From Phlegmacium glaucopus (lineage: Eukaryota > Basidiomycota > Agaricomycetes > Agaricales > Cortinariaceae), in assembly GCA_015039465.1 (NCBI GenBank), contig MU130497.1:1176238-1240237 (forward strand): a DNA stretch of 64,000 nucleotides. Reading direction: 5' to 3'. The notes beneath the pieces are model-generated. The model ran no database searches. It had not been told where the DNA came from and worked only from the letters and a program-made list of their open reading frames with translations. The position numbers and the translations under genes were made by a program. Positions 44,786 to 57,930 of the stretch are shown here, one piece after another (position 1 is the stretch's first letter; the number at the start of each line of letters is the position of its first letter).

Positions 44786-47700
44786 ATGTCTAGCAAGTCA
44801 TCTATTGCAGTGCCAACTCATTCTAATGATGCAACGAGGCGTAACCAGTCCACAAGTATCATAGGTCATGGCAACCACACAACTTCATCAGATCGTACTT
44901 CAACACACATTGACGATGAGAAGAGAAAGAGAACGGAAGGAGGAAAGACTCACAGGCGTAATTTTTCGGAGGCGGTGTCTGTTGAACATAAAGTTATGGT
45001 GAGTCTCAGCTTTCTGTTGCTGTGAACACACATGAATTGGAACTTCTACTAAGGAGGCGCCGTTCGATGCAAAGATGATTCTACCAGAAATCAAGGCAAG
45101 GAAGCCTCTCTCGAAACTGTTGGATGCGTCATCTTCCATGAGAAAGGTTGTTTGACTTCCAGATCTATGAAATCACCTGTTCCTGATCTTACCAATGAAC
45201 AGGAATTTGGAGCAAGTACCCTGACCTTTGAATGTATTGATGGGTCTTCCAGGACGTACCCTGCTCTGCATAGCTCTTCAAACGCTTCCACTTCCACACA
45301 CTTTGAGCTACCGTCTGCACATGCTGTTGAACCGTCTACAACCAGAAAGGGTTTCAAGGCTTTTGGTATTGAGGTTTGCCCAAATATGGAATGCGAAATA
45401 TTCTTTTTATTAACTTCGCACCAGGCGTACCCTACTCGAGCCTCGAAAAATGAAATATGCTGGGATTTCGTCAGTTCTCATCGATTCTGTCCCAACTCGA
45501 GCAAGTGCCCCCGTATTCACCCTTATGACAAGAAATTATTTGTACATCAAGCTAATGAACAACGGAGGATGAACTTGAAGCCTACCCAAGCGCCATGTGC
45601 GAGCCCAGAAAGGGCGTCGGGGCTTTCTGCCCAGGATGCAGAACCTTCCATGACATCGACTCCAGTTAACCCCCTACCTCCGCAACCCGCCATCCAAGCA
45701 CCTCCGCAACCCGCCATTCAAGCACCACCGCCACCCGCCATCCAAGTACCACCGCCATCCGCCATCCAAGCACCACCGCCTCCAACTACACGCCATCAAA
45801 AAGAACTACCTAGTTCAATGTTCGAAAAAAATCGCGCCTTCTCCGCAAGTCTGGCAGGTATCTTGCAGCAGCATCCCACACGATCTATAACCTTCGCTCT
45901 GCAAACAGACACCTCGTCAGTTAGTGGAGCCTTGTTAACCCCGATAACCGAGCAAAAACGTCCTCGTCCAAGGTTTGACGAGAGATGCCGAAATTGGCTC
46001 CGAAATGCATGCGAGCGTGGCTATCAGTGTAATTATGTACATGAGGACCTTGAGTACGACGATCCTCCTGTGAGCTTTGATCTATCGCCTTACAAACACG
46101 CCTTCATACCATCGTTTTATCAGGAACCCAGGAGGTATCTTGAAAGGTTTTCAACTGTTCTTCATGACCACATAAAGTTCAAACTTCGTGCTGGCTTTGA
46201 TGTAGAGGATATCGTAACTGGGTTTGAATCTCCGTGGGTCTTCATAGGTAACCTCCCCAAACGTATTTCCGACGACCTATTGTCGACACTCCTGCGTCCG
46301 TTTGGTGAGGTCCTTGAGATTCGAAGACCTCAGAATGTCACGTCTCCTTTGACTGTCAAAGTTCATTTCGCAAATGCACCGGATGCTTATTGCGCATTCA
46401 CAAGTCTACATGGAACAACTGAATTTGGGAGTAAACTCGATCTTCGAATGGGACTTGATCTAGATAATAAAGGCACTCTTATCAAAGACTCTGCTATTCG
46501 CATCGACTGGGAGGCTCCTCATCGAACGTGGTATGCTGGATATGCAAGCCGGGAACTAGCCGAGCAAGCTCTCCGGATGATGCAGAATACTCCATGCTGT
46601 GGTTTCCTACCGACAGCATCTCTCCACACTGCGCGGCCCGCTGTCGGCGTTGCAACGATTAAGATGAGGTTCCTACCAGTCGATGCTGACGAGCAAGGCC
46701 TGAAAATCTTTGGACCACTACAAGGCCTCATGTCGGAGCGGCCGAGTTTTCGGGACTATAGTGTTCAAGACACGATCGACGGAGTACGGAGGTTGCTTTC
46801 TCGATTTCAAACTAAGATCATAGACTTTGAGGTTCGCCCCCCGCCATACAAAGAGGCCAAGATGCGAGCTTGGGCTTACTTCACGACACCGGCGGATGCT
46901 AAAGCGGCTGCGGAATGTCTTCATAATAGGAAGCCTCAGTTCACTGGTTATGCAAGGATCCACGTTCGACACATAAAAACGATCACCTTCGTTGTATCAG
47001 TGGTCAAATTCCGGCGGGTCGCCACGTCAATTCAAGGTCTGGCAGAGTCCATCTGGAAGCAAGGTGCTGGATACAGCCTTTCAGTGTTGGACAAAGTTTC
47101 GCACTTCTCCCTTAAACTAGGTGGTGAAGACCTCAAGGTCCTTGGACGTTTGAAAGCGGAGGTTGAAAAGATTCTCAACGGTGAACCTGTACTGAAAGAC
47201 GGCAAGACAGCATGGGACGACTTTTTTGCACGTCATGGAGGCATTCTGTTTCTGCAAGACCTGGAACGTGCACACACTGGCGTCTCGATTGAAAAAGATG
47301 CTATCCGTCGCAAGATCCGCTTGTTCGGCGTCGCGGAGAAGAGATTGATTGTTCGCGAAAAGATCCTTGAGAAAATGGACCAATTGCGAAGGCAGAAATC
47401 CTGCTTCATCCCTCTGGATGGACCGCTTTTTGCTGTTTTTCTCAATGATGGATTAGCGTCATTGCGAGAGAAGCTAGGATCGGAGAACATTGTCATGGAT
47501 TTTGTAAGCCGCTCTCTCAGAGTTCGGGGCGATGAGAAGGTATTTAACACAGCCAGAGAGGCAGTCGAACTCGCTCGCACGAAATACAAGATTCATCGAA
47601 GCAAACAGACCATCACCGTCGAATGTCCTGTCTGTTTCGATGAAGTATCATCGCCGATAAAAATGCCTTGTGGTCATTCTTGGTGCCGAATTTGTCTTCA

Positions 47701-48250
47701 GAATTACCTCAAGGCTGCGATTGAACAAAGGATCTTTCCCCTGACATGTCTAGGCAACGGGGCCAAATGTACTGAACGGATTTCTTTGTTCGCCGCCAAG
47801 GAAGTGTTATCTGCAGCCGACTTCGACGCCACGGTGTCTGCTGCATTTGACACTTACGTGCAGACGCACCCTGAAGAACTTCAGTATTGTCCCACTCCTG
47901 ATTGTCCTCAAGTTTTTCGCCCTGCCCCAGAGGGTATCTTTTTGCAATGCCCGAGCTGCCTTGTGAGGATATGCCCAACCTGCAAGACTGATGCACACGA
48001 CGGGCTTACCTGTGCGGAATCTGCAAGTGGAGACAGTTTGTTCAAAGAATGGGCGGACCAACGCGACGTCAAGCGATGCCCTGGTTGTCACATCGCGATC
48101 GAGAAGGATGAAGGATGTAATCATATGAAGTGCATTGTGTGTCAGACGCACATCTGTTGGATGTGCATGAAGACGTTCCCTGGTGGTGACGGAATTTATG
48201 GTCATATGCGGACCGAGCACGGCAGTTTTGGCCTGGGACCAATAATTTGA
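44786..48250 (+). CDS. CCCH-RRM-RBR (RING-IBR-RING) E3 ubiquitin ligase
   Basis: Four exons (44786-44998, 45054-45146, 45203-45373, 45425-48250) give 1100 aa. In order there are two CCCH zinc fingers (CWDFVSSHRFC with KCPRIH, about residue 175; CRNWLRNACERGYQC with VH, about 345) with a Pro/Gln repeat between them. An RRM-like fold follows at about 428-505 (PWVFIGNLPKRISDDLLSTL). Then comes a long alpha/beta region and a C-terminal RBR: RING1 from ECPVCFDEV (about 891), then IBR. RING2 begins RCPGCHIAIEKDEGCNHMKC, where the Cys of GCNHM (about 1057) is the catalytic thioester residue. RBR ligases form a ubiquitin thioester before transfer. The RNA-binding domains suggest a substrate linked to RNA. 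Intron 3 (51 nt) is in frame and could be retained. Confidence 0.88.
45670..45795 (+). repeat. Coding tandem repeat (PPxPAIQA)n in the RBR gene
   Basis: Five imperfect 24-bp units of CACCGCCACCCGCCATCCAA type encode PPQPAIQA/PPPPAIQV variants between the two CCCH fingers. Such a repeat is prone to length variation. Confidence 0.8.
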
Positions 48251-48951
48251 AGATTGACACTGAAAGCCCTGTTTTTCGGCTTACCTCCTTTCTACTCCGC
48301 CTTTGGTTCTCGTTCTCCTTTTGCTTGTCCCTCATTCTATTGCACACTCTATTCTCATTCAGCTTGGCCTTTTTTTTTCACTCTTCCTTCCTCCGAGCCC
48401 TTTTTCTACTCAATTTAAGCCATATTTATGGATATGTCTTCAACATGTGTATCTTTATGTGTATCCTGCTGTATTGTCCTTTGCATGCCTTGCATGCCCC
48501 CATTGGCACCACTGATGTATTCCGATAGGTCTGTCTGGTCTTTTTATTAATGCCTCTTACTTACAATGTATCTTCTATTAGTCTAGAAGCAGGCGGCCTT
48601 GCGCATATGCATTGTATCATGGTTGGCGGAGAGCCTATTTTAAAAAGATATGGATGTCAACTTCAAATTACTAAAGCCATTATGGATATAATCTGTGATC
48701 GTCCCCTTGAGAAATATGTTTCATTCATAATGAAATGATATATTATCCTGTGCCGCCGTTCAAGCTTGCTGTAAACCTGATGGACACGCCGAGTCGTAAT
48801 GATAATGATGTCTTCCTTTCGAGGGAATCTCACCAGTCCACGCTCGTGGACCATCCTGTCATTTGGGACGGCCCTTTCAACGGGCCGGGGACATTTTCCC
48901 CGAGGAATGCCGTGCAGGTTAGCCTGTATGTCCTTCAATCGCTTATCTCAC
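48251..48951. other. Intergenic region
   Basis: Pyrimidine-rich 3' flank of the RBR gene, then AT-rich sequence and the upstream region of the dehydrogenase gene. No supported gene. Confidence 0.4.
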
Positions 48952-50399
48952 ATGGCCCCCAGTATCACTAGCCCTCGTCCCAAAGTCGTCTTGACCAGAG
49001 ATCTTGGTCCAGATAGCATGTCTTTGCTTCAACAAACACAAGTTGAACTTGAGGCAAGTATTCGCGGTCGAACTGCCATCACGATTTCAGAAGCAGTATA
49101 ATTTTGTTTCTCGTTAGGTTGTTGTGTGGAGCGAGGATACTGTCTGTGATAAAGATTGGCTGCTTCAGAATGTACCTGGGGCGATTGCGCTTATCGTGCT
49201 TGTTACCGACAAAGTAAGCCAATCTTAATACAGATCACAATGAAGGCTTCATGTTTTTTTGCAGATAGATGCTGAAATTCTAGATGCAGGTCTGTAGCTC
49301 TGTAGAACACAAAAAATCTTACAAAAGTTACCCTAAAGGCTAGCTGGGCCCCAGCTTCGTGTGGTCTCGATTATGGCCGTTGGATATGGTATGAGCGGTT
49401 TCTCTGAACACTAGACTGAGAGGCCCTCATGTTATTTCAGACAGCATCGACGTTAAAGAGCTCGCAAAACGTAATATAAAACTCGGGTATACACCCGAGG
49501 TCTTGACCAACGCAGGTAAACATCTCAGTACAATTATTCGATCTGACACTAAACCGGCCTTCCAGTTGCCGATGTGTCAGTTATGCTTGCTTTCATGGCC
49601 AGCCGCAATGTTCGCGAAACGATGGCTGTTGTGCACGAAGGAAAGGTATACGTCACTGTTTTCCTTGGAATCGCTTATTTTCACTGATCTTGTAGTGGCC
49701 ACAATTTACCTGGAGTCCATTTTTATTCTGTGGTTTTCAATTGAGTACATCTGGCTCTTCCAGGAAATGTACTGCAGGATTTGTGGGATTCGGCCGTATC
49801 GCCCAGGCCACTCTCGCTCGGCTCATCCCGTTCGGCTTCCGAGATGCACTCTACGCATCGAGACCATCATCGCAACCTAACCCATCTCGAGACGAAGCTC
49901 TGGTAAAAGAACTTGGATTGGATTCCCTCCAGCGTGTGAGCCTTGACAGAGTGGCTTCTGAGAGCGATGTAGTTTTTGTCTTGACCCCTGGTGGATCAGA
50001 AACGAAGCATTTGATAAGTGAGGATTTCTTACGGAAGATGAAGAAGACGAGTGTATTGGTTAATACTTGTCGCGGTACGGTGGTGGACTCAGATGCTCTA
50101 GCCAAGGCATTACATGAAGGTTGGATATGGGGTGCGGGATTAGACGTTGTGGCTGGCGAACCAAACATTCCTACTGACCATCCGTTGGTCAAAGAGCCTC
50201 GGTATTTGATTCACACTTATTCTTTCTTCGAGATCTATTACTGATCTAGAATAATGTAAGGTGTGTCATGTTGCCCCACATTGGGTCTGCGACATTCGAA
50301 ACTCGCGTGGAGATGGCCAAGCTTGCTATTAAAAATGCGTTGGCGGTTATTTCTGGGGAAACTATGTCTGCTTCAGTCGACCTGAAGGGTTATTTCTGA
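48952..50399 (+). CDS. D-2-hydroxyacid dehydrogenase (glyoxylate/hydroxypyruvate reductase type)
   Basis: Eight exons (48952-49053, 49118-49213, 49265-49289, 49344-49388, 49441-49515, 49566-49645, 49696-50201, 50261-50399) encode 355 aa. Motifs are LRVVSIMAVGYDSIDV, VADVSVMLAFMASRN, the NAD(P)-binding GFVGFGRIAQ, the catalytic Arg in LVNTCRGTVVD, Glu in GLDVVAGEP and His in LPHIGSAT. The enzyme reduces glyoxylate or hydroxypyruvate with NAD(P)H in this family. The first intron has a GC-AG border (GAG then GCAAGT); no GT donor keeps the frame. Met at 48928 in the same frame is an alternative start. The last intron acceptor is ATGTAAG. Confidence 0.9.
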
Positions 50400-50900
50400 T
50401 ATACACTACTAGAAAGGCGTGTCTTGAATAACGATATCGACCAAAAAAAAATATCATCCTGATGCGAGAGACTGTTTTCAAATCGAAAAGCTATCTTTTC
50501 CTCACGACCGCCATATTCATAGTATTCAATCCAACACTGATAATGTTGTGATAATGGTTGCTAAACATTACAATCACATGAATGGTACATCTATCTATAG
50601 TACATTTGATGGTAATAATCTCGCGTGCTGCAATGCCTATCCGCATCACATCAACTTTTTTTGACCTACCACGCACAAATTTATGGAAGTATAATTGATC
50701 AGTTATTATCGCAATGCCAGTGGAGAAAGTAATATTATAACGAGACCCGTTCAAATTGAAAGTCGAATTTACATTAAATTATAGGCGGTGCTTTGAAGTT
50801 GTCCTTCCCTTTGATTCGCTTGCTATGGAACCCTTGTGAAATCGAAAGATCTAGTGCTCACTGCTGCAAATCATGGAACACGGCGGTCCGTCACTGGGAG
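50400..50900. other. Intergenic, convergent genes
   Basis: AT-rich stretch between the converging dehydrogenase gene and the minus-strand hypothetical gene; no gene or clear repeat seen. Confidence 0.4.
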
Positions 50901-51733
50901 TCACTGCGATGGAATGCAGTGTTTAACCCACTCCCTCATCACATCTTCTGAAACCTCTCGATCGAGGCTATCATCGTCCATTTCTTCGTCAATGATAGTG
51001 GTAACTACGTAGACGCGGCCTTTAATGGCGTTGGAGCCGTGATCTTTGATAAGAATAGTTTGGACTACGTTGCTATCTTTGTCTATGTAGGTGAGGATAT
51101 CGCCAATTGTCGGAAGAGAGGCGGGGTTCATAGCGACATTAGCCCGTGGTGACCTTAAATTTATAGTGATAGATTAGAATGGGGCGATTTAACCATATTT
51201 CAACTCACTGGAGAAGTGGATCTGCGTTACAACCAATCATGTCGAGGTATTCAATTGGCCTCTCAGGGGTATTGGCTAGCAAGGCGGAGGTGATGAACTT
51301 GGTACCAATATTAGCAGCGTAGATAACACGAATAAACCTTTGTGCGATCAAAGGAGGAAGAAGTAGAAAACTTGAAGAGTGATACATACTCGGCTGGTGT
51401 AGCAGGTTTACTCGGAGACTCACAGATCGCATCGCACTTGGCGTAAAAGGCTTGCATAACTTGTGGTGTGATTGGGCCCCCAGGATACACGTTTGGATTA
51501 TCGATGGGATTTGCACGCCATGCTTGTTCTGCAGCTTTGTAGTATGGCGCCGATGGTTCATTAGTAGACTTGAGGTAGCTTTCAAGTTTCTGGCTATAAT
51601 TTGAGGATATAGTATCGTAATGATTCAACTTGTCCATTGTTTTCTCTTCAAAATTGGGATCGTCGAATAGATCATTGGACTCGAATTCCATGATGAGAGA
51701 AACGTTGGAAAGGTTCTGATCAGATTCTGCCAA
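50901..51733 (-). CDS. Hypothetical protein
   Basis: Three exons (51733-51390, 51337-51209, 51153-50901) give 241 aa. The splice sites are consensus and all phases close, which supports a real gene. The first 60 residues are acidic (MEFESNDLFDDPNFEEKTMD) and are followed by NHYDTISSNYSQKLESYLKS and a Pro/Asn-rich part. The second half (FIRVIYAANIGTKFITSALL, ERPIEYLDMIGCNADPLLQ, GDILTYIDKDSNVVQTILIK) looks folded and ends acidic. I recognise no family and see no signal peptide or membrane helix. It shares an 84-bp upstream region with the Sin3 gene. Confidence 0.7.
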
Positions 51734-51817
51734 ACTTATGTGTGCGCGCTAATCAAATTTGCACGTGCACGATTGATCGGCGCACGGACGGCCTTTGGGC
51801 CCTTCTTCGTCACCACC
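51734..51817. promoter_or_regulatory. 84-bp divergent upstream region of hypothetical gene and Sin3
   Basis: The start codons on opposite strands are only 84 bp apart, so leader and core promoter elements of the two genes overlap here. Confidence 0.45.
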
Positions 51818-54800
51818 ATGGACAGTGACAAAATGGCAGTCGACAGTCCTGCCTCGCCAGTCTCAGTGCCTCTTTTAAAGTCTGCTGCGGGCACCCCAAC
51901 ACCAAACGGGCCGCCTGTTCTGCCACAGTTACTAGATCAGGCCACTCACCTCCCGAAGCCTGACCCTTCCGAACAGACATCAAAAGAAGAACAATTAGAG
52001 GCAGTGGCACCATCTCGAATAGCCACGCCTGTTGTTGCAGCTCGATCGGAGCCAACGGTTACTGTTACTGAAGAGAACACCTTGCCGCCTACGACCTCTC
52101 AGCGATCACGGAGGGCGTCCCCCATGGATCCTCAAAGCTACACCTCTCTAGATCGACCCCTCAACGTCAAAGATGCGCTTAGCTACCTAGATGCCGTCAA
52201 GGTGAAGTTCCAGGAGCAACCCGATGTCTACAACCACTTCCTAGATATCATGAAAGAGTTCAAAAACGAACAGTCGGTATTCTACCAATCTATATACCCA
52301 CCGTAGTCTAACGCCTTTTGCTCTAGAATTGACACCCCAGGCGTCATTGAACGCGTCTCTATCCTTTTCAATGGTCATCCTTCTCTCATCCAAGGATTCA
52401 ATACTTTTTTGCCGGTCGGGTACCGGATCGAATGCACTACAGACGCCTCCGATGCCAGCTTTATAACTGTGACCACCCCAAGTGGCAGAACCATGCAAAC
52501 TATCGGTGGACCTGGCCAAGGACTCTCATGGTCAAGACCCTCTCCCCCAGCTGTGCGTCATGAGCTCGGAGCTAGTCACGGTATTCAAAACTTTTTCCCT
52601 CGTCTATAGTTTCCTAATTCGCTATTCAGGAGCGAACAACGATCATAGCGCCCGCCCTGCCTCTCCTGACCCTCGTTATGGTATGGATGGACAAGCCATC
52701 GAGCCAGCAGTGCAATATGTTCAGAAAATCAAGCAGCGCTGCGATCCAGACACATATCGTCAATTTTTAGATATACTTTCTCGTTACCACCATACACATG
52801 ATACCATTGATGAAGTACGTTGTACACCTTTTCATGGCGAGTACCTAACGCAAGCTTTCGTCTCTAGGAAGAAGTGTCAAAACAAATTGCCATACTTTTT
52901 AAGGATGCGCCTGATCTCCGAGCAGATTTTCGTGTCTTCATGCCAGACCGAAGTCAGCAACTAATGGATGGACCCGCTCACACCTCTACACATGACAAGC
53001 ATCGACGCAAATTAGATGCTGTTGCAAATTCAGTGACCAATTCTTCTTTACCCCAAAAGCGGAAAAGAAAAGCGGCCGAGAAGGAGAGAGAAAGGGAAAA
53101 AGAAGCTGCCAAAAGTGCTCCCCTCGCCAAGGTACGTGGATGTCATACTCCCACAATCTATTCTTTCTTACTCACACTGTACAGAAAACGAAACACGCTA
53201 CCGCTCAGGATCTCACGCCAATGTCGTACAACCCCAAACATGTTGTTGCAGGCCCATCTTCTCCCCGTCGAACCACCCATCATCCTCTACCAGCTCATGT
53301 CCCCAGGCCACCTGTCGTCAACGATGAAACTCATTTTTTTGATCGAGTGAAACGTGTTCTGGACAATCGCGATCTTTATAACGAGTTTCTGAAGTTGGTC
53401 AATCTCTTTGCTCAGGACTACATCGATACCGCCCGTCTCGTCAAAGAGAGTCGGAATTTCCTAGGCAATACCGAACTTTACAAACAATTTCGGGATATTC
53501 TTGGATGGGATGATAAGAAGGAGCGGGAACACCTTTTAGCGGAGCAGCATACGCAAAGTAGTTGGACGAAACCTGCTGTGGCTGGATTGCCTGAAAGGCC
53601 TGGACGTATCGACTTTAGCGAGAAGTACGGAAGTTATCGGAAAGTGTCTGCTAGGGTGAGTGATATATCTTTTTAACCATCTTTTACTTTCCTTGTTGAC
53701 TTCCTGTAGGAGGCTAATGTTCCTTGTTCGGGACGAGATGAGATGTGTCGTTCAGTGCTCAATGATGAATGGGTTTCTCATCCGACTTGGACTAGCGATG
53801 ACTCTGGGTTCGTTTCTCAAAAGAAAAACATATACGAAGAAGCTTTGCATAGGAGTGAAGAGGAAAGGCACGAATATGATTTCCACATTGAAGCTATTGT
53901 ACGGACCATCGCCATGCTCGAACCGATCAACAACAAAATTGCTCAAATGAGCGCTGAAGACCGAGGAAATTTCAAGTTGAAGGCTAATTTGGGCGGTTCA
54001 TGGAAGGCTATCCATACCAGAGTGATCAAGAAACTTTATGGTCGGGAGGCGGGTATGGAAGTTATCCAAATAATGCAAGAGACCCCTGCACTAGCTGTTC
54101 CATTCGTGCTTCAACGTCTAAAACAAAAGGAGGCGGAATGGAAGCGGGCTCAGAGTGAGTGGAATAAAGTCTGGAGGGAGGCGGATGCGCGGAACTATGC
54201 GAAGAGTTTGGATCATCAAGCTATCTCATTCAAGAACTCTGACAAAAAGGCATTAACCACAAAAGCGCTTGTCAATCAGATCGAGACTGCAAGAGAAGAA
54301 CAAATGGCGAAACGCGCGTGCTTGATTGATCCTCTTTTTGCGAGGACGCGACCCAGACATCAATTGGAATTCGTCATGGATAATGAAGTTGTTCTCCAAG
54401 ACGCGATCAAGTTGATTTTCACGTTCCTCGATCGTACACAAGCCCAGATTAATGCTACCGAACGAAAACGCATAGAGAATTTCCTGCGGACTTTCATACC
54501 CCTCTTCTACACTCTGAACACGGTTGAATTTAATATGGCGCTGACGGCTCAGGATACGGCGGACAGTGATACGAGTGATGCTGATGTGGCAAGTGCAGTG
54601 GACGATAATGAGGTTTCCAGTACAGCTAGCAGTTCTAGAACGGCTAGGAATGGACGAAAGTTGGCGAATGTGTCTTCAGGTGGGGATTTAAGGAAGAAGC
54701 TTTTGAAGAGCGAGCAAGCCAAGTCTACGAGTAGGAAGACGAGGGCACAGGAGGCGGGATCATCTCCTTCGGTTTCCCGTTTTGTATCACCTGTCTTCAA

Positions 54801-56114
54801 CGAGGAAGACAACAAGCCAGAGACCTCGACTTCGAGCAAACGATCCTTAAAAATCAGCAATAATTTTTTCACTAACACGACTTTCTACACGTTGATGCGA
54901 CTGATAGAGGTCAGTACTGATCTTTTTTTGTCTGTGTGTGGGGGAACTTCTAGAACTCAATCTTCAACAACAGATTTTGTATTCTCGGCTAAATTTGTTC
55001 AAAGGCATTGCGACTAAACTCTCAGCTTCGAAGCCCAAGGAGCGACGGTCGAACCCAGCAGCAACGGAGGCAGGCCTGATTGCTAGTAATGGTGTTGATG
55101 TCGCTGTTAACATTGGACATTACTATGAAATGCTGCTCTCTTCCTGTGAACGCTTGTTCTCGAACGAGATTGAGCAGCATGCGTTTGAAGACCAGATGAG
55201 AGTTGCTTTTGGTACCAAGGTATTTACAAAAAATTCTCTCTGGGAATCCTCACAATAAGGATTGATCTACGTTTCATAGGATGCGTATAAAATCTTTACT
55301 ATCGACAAGGTCATTGGGACCATTATCAAGCAAGTAGGTACATTTTATTTATAACCTTATTTCTTTGTCTAAAGTTTGGGTTCCTTCCCCAGGTTCAAGC
55401 TGTAATTGCAGACTCCAAAAGTCAAGAACTACTTGAAATCATCAAGCGTGAGCGAGCTTTAACTTCGCCTACTACTCAGGATAGAATCAACATCCGCCGG
55501 AATGCCGAGAAGGTTCTTGGACCTGATGAGAACGTATTTCGTATTGATTGGGTTGAGTTTTATCCACTTGGAACTTATCGACTTTCGATGCTGATCTATA
55601 GTCCAGTTGTCCGATTCCAAGGTTATGACATGTCAGCTTATCGGCAAAGATGATTCTAGCTTTGATGACTCTGAGGTTTTGAGTGGTCGATGGCAATTTT
55701 ATGTTGACGCCTACGTATCGGTTAGTGACGATCGGAAGAATTTGACGGATTTGACATGAGCCTGATGCTTTTTATTTAGGGAGAAACTACAGATGGAGTA
55801 TCACAAGGTCGCGTTAAACGTCCTTATCTGCGAAAGTAGGTTCCTATTATATTCAGTGCCGTTGGTCTTTTGAATAAGATTGGTACAGAAACCTCCCTCC
55901 CTTCGTTCGAGATGTACCGCCAGACGTTTCATCGCAAGATGGTCTTGAGATCAAAGTTTGTGTGCGAACATATCGTTTGTTCTACGTCTCGCGCACAGAA
56001 GATTTCATGTGGAAGTACCGGAGTAAAGATGAGGTGGAGAAAAATGCCCAGTCATTAACGAAACGAAACGCTTTGCGACGGGAATGGTTGATGGCGATAA
56101 ATTCAGGTTCATGA
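51818..56114 (+). CDS. sin3: Sin3-family transcriptional corepressor scaffold
   Basis: Twelve exons (51818-52272, 52327-52580, 52630-52814, 52868-53131, 53185-53655, 53710-54909, 54974-55219, 55280-55333, 55393-55551, 55607-55720, 55780-55835, 55892-56114) close to 1226 aa. PAH1 is at about 112-175 ([32 protein letters not shown]), PAH2 at about 255-320 ([29 protein letters not shown]) and PAH3 at about 425-485 ([20 protein letters not shown]). The HDAC interaction domain follows at about 520-640 ([41 protein letters not shown]). C-terminal conserved blocks are [14 protein letters not shown] and [13 protein letters not shown]. Sin3 carries Rpd3-type deacetylases to promoters in the nucleus. 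Intact and of near-usual length. Confidence 0.93.
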
Positions 56115-56898
56115 GTAATAAATAGTCTATGTTATCGCATGTTGTATGTTCTGGTGTTGTTGTATTTCAAAGTTGTCAAGGCTTCTGACATTTGCCAGTG
56201 CATCGGTATCGGTTTCTTGAAATTCTAGGGCTAGGATTCAGTTCGAGCTACTTGAACAGTTTGCTAGTATTATTCAGTTTGCTCAAAGGGCTGTTCGCTG
56301 ATTGAATCGAAATCAACTTGTTGATCGGTGTGCCGCAAAACGTCTACCTAACAAATTTTTGCTCCGATATTACCATCAAACCCGCCGGACTGTTTCAGAG
56401 AATGTTCCTCAAGAATCAAGATGTTAACAGCCAAATCTGCCATTTTCATCAAATAAATAGACACTCAAATCCACAAAAAGTTGCAAGACCTTTAGTATGG
56501 GAGCTTCACAAAGAAGAGGTGGGTTGATACAGACATTGACGAACAGGACGCTATAGAGGATGGCACTCCCAGCCGCCAGACCGTATTGTCGTTAGGCACT
56601 AACGAAATGACATTATAGGATATCCTCGATATATATATATCATCGACATCGTATCACTGGCAACAATGCACCTCAGAAGACCCAAGGTACCCCCTCCCAG
56701 TTTACTTGCGCCAATTTGGGTTCACTGGCAGCTGGAGAAATATCGATGGGAGCAAGAATGGGCTATGACAAGGCGACACATGAAGAGTCTCTCATATTGA
56801 TCATGATAAAGGCATGGCTGACATTCGAAACATTTCATACTCCCGAGTATAAAAGTAGGGACTACCTCAGCTTTAGGCATCCCATTCTTGCCCAACTA
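56115..56898. other. Intergenic region
   Basis: 3' flank of Sin3, an AT dinucleotide run near 56628-56640, and sequence left of the ALDH pseudogene. No supported gene. Confidence 0.4.
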
Positions 56899-57690
56899 CT
56901 GTCCCATTGACTCCGCTCTACATCGACTTCATGCCTGTCAGCAGCAACGAAACTTACGACTCTGGGATCGAGGCAACCTCACCGAACGTCGTGATATCTT
57001 CCTCCAGGCAGCCGAACTAGTTGCACTAATGATAATTATGGCACTAAGATCGTACAAGCTATATATACAAGAGGACTGACTTCTGCTGATTCTACTTGGT
57101 GTCTTTTATTCAATTGGCGCCACATACGCAAGTTCCTCGCACCCATTTTTTCCAATCATTGATCAGTTTGAAGTGAGTTTATCCTTCTGGACCAATCTCA
57201 GGTGTGCAATTTGTAGTTGGTCTCTTTCCTTCCAGTCGTATCACGATTACTGAGCTCCTTGTGTTGTTATCGTATAGCTTGGGTATTGCCCCACTGGCAT
57301 GAAATGCGCCACTCACTCTCAGCCTCAGAGTAATAGCAGCTCCGATTTTGTCCGGTAATGATGTCGTTCTCAAGTCGCGATGGAAGCTGTAAGTATGTAA
57401 AACATTGCATTGCGTCTTTGGGTTTGGATGAAACTTTGAAAGGCTCTGGCCATCGTACGTTTCCTATCAGTATTATGTCATCACGCCAGGCGCTTGGCCT
57501 TATGAAGCAAATGTCATTGAGGCAACGAAAGCAGTTGTATATAGTGCTATATCATACTCTAGGCAGGTAAGATCTTTAATTGATCAATCGTTCTTTATGA
57601 ACTAACATTTTTTAATGGAGTTTACAGATCTGCAGAGGAGCATCGGGATAAGGCCGTTTCCACATCGAGAACTTTACGGCTAAATGTGTT
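56899..57690 (+). pseudogene. Aldehyde dehydrogenase pseudogene (inverted copy of the gene at 58497-60371)
   Basis: Pieces match the nearby ALDH in order: LYIDFMPVSSN against the N-terminus, GNLTERRDIFLQAAEL, a TSADSTWCLFNWRHIRKFL-like block, NAPLTLSLRVIAAPILSGND with VVLKS, and near 57640-57680 the end around GRFHLENFT. The conserved Trp before NAP is a TGA stop. The NAD-binding and catalytic middle is deleted. The intron before the NAP block is still present at the same site, so this copy arose by DNA duplication and not by retroposition. Orientation is opposite to the intact gene. Confidence 0.85.
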
Positions 57691-57930
57691 ATAGTAGCCA
57701 TTCTGTGGACACCAGTATCCTCTTTTTGCTAAAAAATAGTCATAAAAAAAGAAAATTGAATTTGGTGTGATTGTAAAACAGGTAGTCGCCTAGCCCCTAC
57801 ATATGTATCGACTGTGAGGCTTTGATTTCTGGTTAACATTACAAAGCAAAAGTATGTGCTCTAGAATTGCAATGTCAAAGACAGGAAGAAGGAACGTGGG
57901 ACTTAAAAAAAAAAAGTGGCTAACAACTTT

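Noticed and set aside
45152..45202. Separate start of the RBR gene at 45167 and a separate 105-aa upstream protein
   Set aside because: A normal 54-nt intron (45147-45202, ending GAACAG) joins both in frame, which is the simpler model.
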